Origin: Carposina sasakii
Taxonomy: Eukaryota > Arthropoda > Insecta > Lepidoptera > Carposinidae
NCBI GenBank assembly: GCA_014607495.2
Contig: CP053162.1
Location: forward strand, 5,691,906 to 5,755,905
Direction: 5' to 3'
DNA: 64,000 nt
Shown here: positions 60,201-64,000 of the stretch, piece by piece
Numbering within the stretch: position 1 is the stretch's first letter
How the letters are laid out: each line of letters begins with the position of its first letter
Notes under the pieces: model-generated
The model's input: only the letters and a program-made list of their open reading frames with translations
The model's database searches: none
Told to the model about the DNA's origin: nothing
Made by a program: the position numbers and the translations under genes

Positions 60201-61055
60201 AAATCGGTTCAGCGGTTTCTGAGATTAGCGTGCTCAAAGCTTGAAATCCTCTTTAATTTAAATGATAATATGTATATTTATCCCAAGGAAGGTGTGGGTT
60301 TTTTATTATTATTAATTAAACAGCAAAGAATAAATGTGAGAAATATACAATTTAATTCAGAATTTATTTTTATGACGTCAAACAAAAGTAAGAAAGTACC
60401 TTAAGAATAGAAATTCACACTTTTCTCGTCAGAGAAACGTTTTTTTGTTTAGTTTGAGATCTAGCTTGTTTCGATACGCAAATGACAATCAGATACACAT
60501 AAATAAATGACATTATTTTAGTGTTTGATTTTTAAAATTATCAAAGATAATTACCAAGGTATATTTATCAAGATAATTATCGTGATAATTATCACTTCGA
60601 ACCATGATATTTTTTTCTCATATCTTCCATGTACAGACAGACATTGATCGACAGCAATCCATTACATTTTGATTATATGTATAGATAATAATCCAAGTAG
60701 GTTGATGAATTTAAGACTTGTTTTATTATGATATGACTCACCCGCTGCAGTTCCAGAGAATGATTATAGCATCGGAGAAGTTTATCCACCAGAGGTTTGA
60801 TAGCACGCCAGGCTCTTTCTTGTGATATCCTCGAAGGGTCCGCTATAGCTTCCCTTATCTCCTTCCCAGCTCCTTTATAACACTGTATTTCCTCCAAAAT
60901 CCTCTCGGATTCCAAGAGTACTCTTTGCACTTCTTCGTAACATTGCGCTCCGTGTCCGTGGGCGCAGCGTTCTCAAAATCCAGGAATATGTCGTATCTTG
61001 GAGAAGAACAGCAGTTCGAATCGTCGCGGGCAAGAAGACTGAGTAATTTACCCAT
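33240..61055 (-). CDS. CYRI: CYRI (FAM49) Rac1-binding WAVE regulator, four coding exons
   Basis: Coding exons on the minus strand are 61055-60742, 43858-43727, 39916-39642 and 33504-33240. All junctions obey GT-AG (for example CGG|GTGAGT, TTTTTTCAG|GTG, CC|GTAAGT). The product is about 328 residues, close to the vertebrate 324. The family binds active Rac1 through a CYFIP-like DUF1394 domain and restrains the WAVE complex, shaping actin protrusions at the plasma membrane. Seen: Met-Gly start (MGKLLSLL) fitting N-myristoylation, [30 protein letters not shown], the Rac-contact YYRR in [44 protein letters not shown] and [13 protein letters not shown]. Introns are 16.9, 3.8 and 6.1 kb and full of repeats. 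Exon 1 lacks one base near 60942-60944 relative to the conserved reading (ER-x-CYEEV), so the frame is shifted as written; in such a conserved gene this is more likely a sequence error than a null allele. Confidence 0.95.
33590..33655. repeat. dispersed repeat fragment
   Basis: ACACGGCTGTGTTCCCGTAA then GGTAGCCAGAACTGCAGGAT matches 49065-49115 (ACACGGCTGTATTCCTGAAA, GGTAGCCAGAACTGCAGTAT). The hAT element above is inserted at its edge. Confidence 0.6.
33664..34075. mobile_element. non-autonomous hAT element with 8-bp target duplication
   Basis: Starts CAGGGGCGGCTCCTG and ends CACGAGCCGCCAGTG (inverted: CACTGGCGGCTCGTG), the classic hAT terminal form. It is flanked by perfect TACTACAG duplications at 33656-33663 and 34076-34083. 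Length 412 bp, no transposase. It lies in the last CYRI intron. The fragment at 11445-11506 belongs to the same family. Confidence 0.93.
34084..35385. other. intron sequence with a GC-richer island
   Basis: Intron 3 of CYRI. The stretch 34740-35000 is richer in GC and gives a 107-codon plus-strand frame that I cannot assign to any family; there is no supporting motif or splice structure. Confidence 0.45.
35386..35680. repeat. interspersed repeat with CCGGCCAAGTGCAAGTCGG
   Basis: AAAAAACCGGCCAAGTGCAA followed by GTCGGATTACC is a start motif I recognise from a widespread arthropod repeat. It runs on through GTACGAAAGTGTTTGTTTTT and ends before the Helitron-like copy at 35707. Confidence 0.5.
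35707..35935 (-). mobile_element. Helitron-like repeat (Lep1-type), copy A
   Basis: Contains TTGTAACGGATAGATGTTTG, AATCTCAGAAACGGCTGAAC, GGTCCCACTTAACATATAGG and the end GTAGTCCACGCGG...GGGCGTCCACTA. The same order of blocks recurs in copies B-F at 47998, 53820, 56165, 60054 and 63050, which defines the family. Confidence 0.8.
37320..37515 (+). repeat. LINE 3'-region remnant
   Basis: Contains GGTTTCCGGGAGAAGGGCAG, GTGTTGATAACAAAGTC and GGGGGAAGCCTAAGACCAGC-AGTGGAC. The fragment at 54190-54390 has the same blocks in reverse orientation. It lies in CYRI intron 3. Confidence 0.6.
37950..38125 (-). repeat. diverged Helitron-like fragment
   Basis: ACTAAACAGATTTTAATGAA, GTACACGTGTAGTC and the end TTTGCAGTCCACACGTCC resemble the fragment at 59195-59365 (GAACTGATTTAAATGAAATT, GTACACGGTCTAG, TTGCAATCCAAGCGGGCAGA). 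Confidence 0.5.
40830..41060. repeat. dispersed repeat family, member 1
   Basis: Shares AACTGCAGGATCACTAATAT, ACATAGCGG and GGAAGGAGATGCAGCTAATG / CCCGCATCAGCAC with 41680-41860 and 49080-49215. Confidence 0.6.
41680..41860. repeat. dispersed repeat family, member 2
   Basis: Contains GTGCAGGATCATAAATGAGA, GTTTAACATAGCGGAG and ATGCACGGAAGGAGATGCAG followed by TATTCTAGTGAAGCCCCGTG, the same blocks as members 1 and 3. Confidence 0.6.
43137..43235 (+). repeat. interspersed repeat, same family as the CSP intron copy
   Basis: AGAAGTGGCACCATGTGGTT, GTGCTCTGCCTACCCCGTAA and a (TATG)n tail match 2606-2705 closely. It lies in CYRI intron 2. Confidence 0.65.
44385..45185 (+). mobile_element. Helitron remnant with helicase fragment
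   Basis: An upstream part (44395-44690) has GTTTGTTTGATTGAACGCGC and ACTACTGGGTCGAATTAAAA. The segment 44682-44770 is directly duplicated at 44805-44893. Next come the helicase C-terminus and a 3' end GACGCGGACGAAGTCGCGGG followed by CAACAGCTA, a form I associate with lepidopteran Helitron ends. Confidence 0.75.
44825..45124 (+). pseudogene. Helitron Rep/helicase C-terminal fragment
   Basis: Open frame of 99 codons to the stop at 45122-45124. It contains the SF1/Pif1-type helicase end motifs: [19 protein letters not shown] (motif V region, with the conserved Lys-Ser-Gln-Gly-Gln-Thr) and [11 protein letters not shown] (motif VI). In intact Helitrons this domain unwinds DNA during rolling-circle transposition. 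The Rep nuclease and the Walker motifs are absent, and no start codon precedes the frame, so only a 3' remnant survives. It lies within CYRI intron 1 on the strand opposite to the host gene. Confidence 0.85.
45186..47997. other. intron 1 of CYRI, no gene seen
   Basis: Several frames of 60-106 codons exist on both strands (for example 45724-45951 and 47632-47952), but none shows a motif, splice structure or partner that I recognise. Confidence 0.45.
47998..48201 (-). mobile_element. Helitron-like repeat (Lep1-type), copy B
   Basis: Same block order as copy A: TTGTAACGGATAGATGTTTG, CTCAGAAACGGCTGAACCGA, GGTCCCACTTAACATATAGG, and the end CAGTCCACGCGGACGGAGTT followed by GCGGGCGTCTACTAG. Confidence 0.85.
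48828..48985. repeat. single copy of the ~160-bp repeat found in tandem at 58601
   Basis: Contains TATGTATGCTTAGATCTTTC, GGAACGGATTTCGATGCGG and CGGCTTCGCACGGGAGTAAT, as in the tandem array at 58601-59078. Confidence 0.75.
49065..49215. repeat. dispersed repeat family, member 3
   Basis: Joins the block seen at 33590-33655 (GGTAGCCAGAACTGCAGTAT) with the block of members 1 and 2 (GACATGCACAGAAGGAGATG, TCTAGTGAAGCCCCGCATCA), suggesting both belong to one longer element. Confidence 0.6.
51082..51111. repeat. 30-bp perfect palindrome
   Basis: The half-site GACGTGTCCAGTTAT is directly followed by its exact reverse complement with no loop. The flanks (TACTAATTTT and CCAAATTAAT) extend it imperfectly to about 54 bp. 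Confidence 0.9.
53490..53590 (-). repeat. tRNA-derived SINE fragment
   Basis: Read on the minus strand it has GGTCGTGGGTTCGATTCCTA followed by CCCGGGTGAGG, a pol III B-box context. There is no complete cloverleaf, so it is a SINE remnant rather than a tRNA gene. Confidence 0.5.
53820..54025 (-). mobile_element. Helitron-like repeat (Lep1-type), copy C
   Basis: TTGTAACGGATCGATGTTTG, GGTCCCACTTAACATATAGG, TCCCGGGAAAATG and the end GTAGTCCACGCGGACGGAGT followed by CGCGGGTGTCCACTAG. Confidence 0.85.
54190..54390 (-). repeat. LINE 3'-region remnant, reverse of 37320-37515
   Basis: GCAGTCTACTGCTGGACATA, GGCAGGCG, GTTGTCAACACGAGAGGC and CCTCCCGGAAGACCTTTTAC match the other remnant in reverse orientation. 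Confidence 0.6.
56165..56635 (+). mobile_element. Helitron-like repeat (Lep1-type), copy D, longer form
   Basis: Opens ACTAGTGGACGCTCGCGACT, CCGTCCGCGTGGACTACAG, GTCGAAATTATCCGGGAT and AGTAGCCTATATGTTAAGTG, then continues into a different tail: a partial second AAAAAGTAGCCTATGTTCTG, CATCAAAATCGATTGCG, (GACA)n and CTTTCGCATTTATAATATTA. The opposite orientation to copies A-C is clear. Confidence 0.85.
57040..57145 (-). repeat. tRNA-like fragment with B box
   Basis: On the minus strand GTCGGTTCGAATCCCGCTTC is a good B box. No A box or matching acceptor stem could be assembled, so it is read as a SINE or tRNA pseudogene. Confidence 0.4.
58262..58330. repeat. diverged relative of the 29762-30157 element
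   Basis: ATGCGAGGTGCTCGAATCTA, GTTTCTCATCATGACTGG and TAGTTGGTAGTTGC correspond to ATGCTAGGTGCTCGGGTCTG, GTTTCTCATGGCGATTG and TAGTTAGTGCAAGTGC at 30024-30075. Confidence 0.55.
58601..59078. repeat. tandem array, three ~160-bp units
   Basis: Each unit contains TATGTAT(G/C)CTTAGATCTTT, GGAACGGATTTTGATGCGG, GATTCACGAGGAAGGTTTAT and ends GAGTAATGCAC (58749, 58914 and 59078 approximately). A single relative is at 48828-48985. Confidence 0.85.
59195..59365 (-). repeat. diverged Helitron-like fragment
   Basis: CTGAACTGATTTAAATGAAA, GGTACACGGTCTAG and TTGCAATCCAAGCGGGCAGA then CCGGGCATCCATTAG parallel the ends of the Helitron-like copies. Confidence 0.55.
60054..60240 (+). mobile_element. Helitron-like repeat (Lep1-type), copy E
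   Basis: GTGGACGCCCGCGACTCCGT, CCGCGTGGACTACAGAAAAA, GTAGCCTATATGTTAAGTGG, GGTTCAGCGGTTTCTGAGAT and TAGCGTGCTCAAAGC, the reverse of copies A-C. It lies in CYRI intron 1, about 500 bases from exon 1. Confidence 0.85.
60572..60593. repeat. two adjacent GATAATTATC palindromes
   Basis: GATAATTATC at 60572-60581 and 60584-60593, separated by GT; a near copy GATAATTACC is at 60546-60555. Each is self-complementary and contains a GATA core on both strands. It lies 150 bases inside CYRI intron 1. Confidence 0.6.
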
Positions 61056-61440
61056 TATAATGTAGTAACTTTCCAAATATTATGAAAATTGTATTGATGA
61101 TGGCAACGACCGCATCGCCAGCTGGTTTATAGCCAGTAAGTCTATTCACTTCACTATTTTTTCTTGAAAATAATTAATACTATTTTTGTTTGTATAACCC
61201 ATAAATTTTTTTTTTCACAATACCGATAAACGCCCAATTTTTAACCACAAAACACCACCTATTTTCGACACTTGACCTGCGCGAATCCGTCAATCCAAAG
61301 ATCACGGAGCCAAAAACGCCAATCTGCGCTGCTTGCTGTCTTCTTCTGTTTGACAGTTTGGCTATGGTTTGGCAGACGAACGAACGAAACGGATCAATCA
61401 AATCGTTCATTCGCTCTGGCCGCCCTCCGGCTAGTGATGT
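61056..61440 (-). promoter_or_regulatory. putative CYRI upstream/first-exon region
   Basis: The 61230-61440 part is richer in GC and CpG than its surroundings and lies directly upstream of the CYRI start codon, so it probably holds the promoter and perhaps a non-coding first exon. No TATA box is seen. A 76-codon minus-strand frame through it has no recognisable homology and is not called. Confidence 0.4.
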
Positions 61441-62260
61441 AACATCGGCAACCGAAACATAACACGTCCTATTATTTTTATTAAAATATTAGGTTTTATG
61501 TAAATGCTGATAGAATTTTAAAGCTGCGTAATAATTCGAACATACTTATGTACTCACCGATGTCTATTGTTTGTACCCTATGTATAGTATTGGGTTTTGT
61601 TTGACGCAACTCAAGCAAACTTTGGAATAAATTTATCACTGCGATTTCAAGTATATATTTTTTTTGTTATTTATAAGAAAGGTACTTAGTATATTATATA
61701 ATTTATAGTATACTTTGATAGTCCGTACAAAATAAATACCTAATTTATCATATTTATGCTATGTTGTTGGGAGATCGATATCATATTCTTGAGGTGTAGC
61801 TAGAAAGGAAGCATGTAGGCAAACGAAAAAATCTTGGACGAAGTCTATTTATATCCCTTTATATATGTAAATTATGTGTATTGTCTTTATCTGTCACTTT
61901 ATAACTTTAATTTAGTAAAGTTTAACGCTTACGCTCAAACTTACAAAATGGGTACTTAAGTAAATAAGAAATGAGGTAAACAATAGTTTTTACCATAGCT
62001 TATACTAATTGCTAAAAGTTGAAAGTAACCGCTATCTTCTTACGAGACCTCTTGATGAGATAAGCCCGTCATTGTATTTTTTTTATTATTAATATTTTAA
62101 AGTGTATTAGTAAGTATAATAAAAACTTCAATTGCAAATACCCTCCGTTTTTAGACCGAATAACGTTTTTATTGAAGCAGGGTGTGTATGCACATCACTA
62201 CAACTATAAAACCATTAGAATGAATGAATTCGGAAAAATCATTCAAATTTAATGTTGTCT
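61441..62260. other. intergenic AT-rich DNA, no gene seen
   Basis: No gene or structured repeat was recognised between the CYRI upstream region and the tandem array. Confidence 0.5.
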
Positions 62261-62267
62261 ACACTAA

Positions 62268-63043
62268 TATTATAAAGAGGAAAACTTTGTTTGTTTGGTT
62301 GTAATGAATAGGCTCAAAAACTACTGGACCGATTTTAAAAATTCTTTCACCGTTAGAATCCTTATAGGACCTGGATGAACATAGGCTATAAGAATTTCCC
62401 GATATTCCCACGGGAAGGCGACAAACGGGAATTCTATATTTTTTACGAAAACCACTATACATATGAAGCTGAAATCGGGCATATATGTTCATTGGGGAGA
62501 GCAAGGGAGGACTAAAAACGGATTTCCCGAAATTCCCACGGGAAGGGGACAAACGGGAATTCATAATTTTTACGAAAACCGCTATACATATTAAGCTGAA
62601 ATTGGGCATAGATGTTCATTAGGGACTGCAAGTAAGCACTAAGGACGAATTTCCCGAAATTCCCACGGGAAGGGGGCCAACGGGAATTATTATTTTTTAT
62701 GAAAAACGGTTACACATATGAATCTTAAGTTGGGCATATTTGTTTATTTGGGACCCCGAGGAAGCACTAGGAACGGATTTCTCGAAACTCCCACGGGAAG
62801 GGGACAAACGGGAATTCATTTTTTTACGACAAGCGCGATACATATGAATTCGAAATTAGACCTGTACGTTCATTAGGGACTGCGAGGGAGCGCTAAGAAC
62901 GAATTTCCCGAAATTCCCACGGGAAGGGGACTAACGGGAATTCAATTTTTTTACAAAAACCGCTGTACATGTGAAGCTAAAATCGGAGACTGCGGGGAGC
63001 ACTAAGAATTGATTTCCCGAAATTCCCACGGGAAGGGACTGTC
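62268..63043. repeat. tandem array of ~128-bp units, six copies
   Basis: After an entry segment (GTTTGTTTGGTTG, AACTACTGGACCGATTTTAA), units repeat with the core TTCCCGAAATTCCCACGGGA, then AGGGGACAAACGGGAATTC, near 62393, 62522, 62649, 62777, 62902 and 63012. The core holds a 6-bp stem TTCCCG/CGGGAA. The minus-strand 116-codon frame here is a repeat artefact. Confidence 0.88.
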
Positions 63044-63049
63044 TGTGCG

Positions 63050-63231
63050 TTTGTGCACGCTAATCTCAGGAACGGCTTAACCGATTTCGGTGCAGTTTTC
63101 AGGAATATATTGTGACAGGTCCCACTTAACATATAGGCTACTTTTTATCCCGGAAAATGTTTTTATCCCGGATAATTTCGACATTTTTTTTTTTGTAGTC
63201 CACGCGGACGGAGTCGCGGGCGTCCACTATT
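63050..63231 (-). mobile_element. Helitron-like repeat (Lep1-type), copy F
   Basis: TGCACGCTAATCTCAGGAAC, GGCTTAACCGATTTCGGTGC, GGTCCCACTTAACATATAGG and the end TAGTCCACGCGGACGGAGTC followed by GCGGGCGTCCACTA. It is joined directly to the tandem array, suggesting the array and this end form one element. Confidence 0.85.
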
Positions 63232-63393
63232 TACTATATATAGTATGGAGAATTTTTAAATATCTCAGGAATTTTCATACAATCTTGAATAATAAAAATG
63301 TGATTTCGAGTCTCAAATTTTGGAAATAGGTTCTCTATAGTGGGCTATTTACATAGCTTTTCGCTTAACATACCCTTTCTGTTACATCCTGTA

Positions 63394-63520
63394 TTGTGAC
63401 AGGTCCCACTTAACATATAGGCTACTTTTTATCCTGGGAAAATGTTTTTATCCCGGATAATTTCGACATTTGGTTTTTTCTGTAGTCCACGCGGACGGAG
63501 TCGCGGGCGTGCACTAGTCA
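63394..63520 (-). mobile_element. Helitron-like repeat (Lep1-type), truncated copy G
   Basis: Starts TGTGACAGGTCCCACTTAAC and ends GTCCACGCGGACGGAGTCGC followed by GGGCGTGCACTAG; only the terminal ~125 bases of the family are present, in the same orientation as copy F. Confidence 0.85.
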
Positions 63521-64000
63521 TGAATAAAACTATAAACCTACCACGTAATCACAAGCCATGACTCCTAAAAAATTAATAATGATTTTCCTCAAGATTTAAC
63601 AAAATCCGCGATACTGATTGGTTGGCTCTCAAATCAGAACCAAGCTACAACTACTAATACAATAAAAATTTACCATTTGACGCATGGAGGTATAAGTTTG
63701 ACATACACCATAGAATAACAAGTCCCCAGAAGGAGTCAACAATGACATATGTGTTCCGGGTAGTGAAGCAAAAACGAGTCAAAAATCCCGCGTCTTCCGC
63801 TCATCTTACCCGCCGATTGTTGCCAAATCGATAAATATTATCAGTTTTTTAGATACAGTAAATAGATTGTAAAAATTTGACATACTAAAAAGTTGCTTCA
63901 AAAGTGTGCGTGATTACGGGTTCTGGGAATTTATTATTCTGTGACGTACAGATGACATGACAGATGATTTTTTTTTTTTGTTTGGTTTATCCCTCAGAAC
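63521..64000. other. intergenic DNA at the window edge, no gene seen
   Basis: Contains the phrase AACAAAATCCGCGATACTGA, TTGGTTGG shared with 28421-28450. No gene was recognised. Confidence 0.5.

Noticed and set aside
62259..62609. 116-codon minus-strand frame
   Set aside because: It is the antisense reading of the tandem array and repeats itself with the array period.
62268..63043. CRISPR-like array
   Set aside because: Units are ~128 bp, the spacers are themselves similar, and the genome is eukaryotic; it is a minisatellite.

Overview
The window looks like nuclear DNA of a moth or butterfly. It is AT-rich and densely seeded with repeats. It carries two insect chemosensory-protein genes with the typical single phase-1 intron, many copies of a Helitron-like repeat that resembles lepidopteran Lep1-type elements, tRNA-derived SINEs, hAT and TTAA-flanked MITEs, and pieces of one LINE family. 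No bacterial-type features were seen.

Layout. Bases 1-861 are the endonuclease part of a decayed LINE (minus). Bases 2136-11324 form a small host gene cluster: chemosensory protein gene 1 (plus), two tandem intronless EFHB-like genes (minus), then chemosensory protein gene 2 (plus, with a 1-base frameshift). Just downstream of it a hAT MITE fragment is cut by a 16.4-kb Polinton/Maverick (11507-27945), a virus-like self-synthesising DNA transposon. Bases 27946-33239 are gene-free apart from two MITE-like elements. From 33240 to 61055 lies one large minus-strand host gene, the Rac1-binding WAVE regulator CYRI (FAM49), with four coding exons; its introns hold most of the Helitron, hAT and tandem-repeat material. 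Bases 61056-64000 hold its upstream region, a ~128-bp tandem array and more Helitron pieces.

The Polinton is the main find. It has ~400-bp terminal inverted repeats with internal ~150-bp repeats. On the plus strand, in order: packaging ATPase, a conserved Polinton protein of unknown role, a fibre-like protein, chromodomain integrase, PLA2-domain minor capsid protein, adenain-like cysteine protease, penton-like minor capsid protein, double-jelly-roll major capsid protein, and a Cys-rich protein. On the minus strand are a protein-primed family B DNA polymerase, two short ORFs and, at the far left, an unrecognised ORF. Most of the core genes are split by small indels, so the copy appears dead, although several junctions still show overlapping stop and start codons. 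Two host genes also carry single 1-base frameshifts, so part of the indel load could be sequencing or assembly error.

All calls were made by eye from the sequence and from family knowledge; no database search was run.
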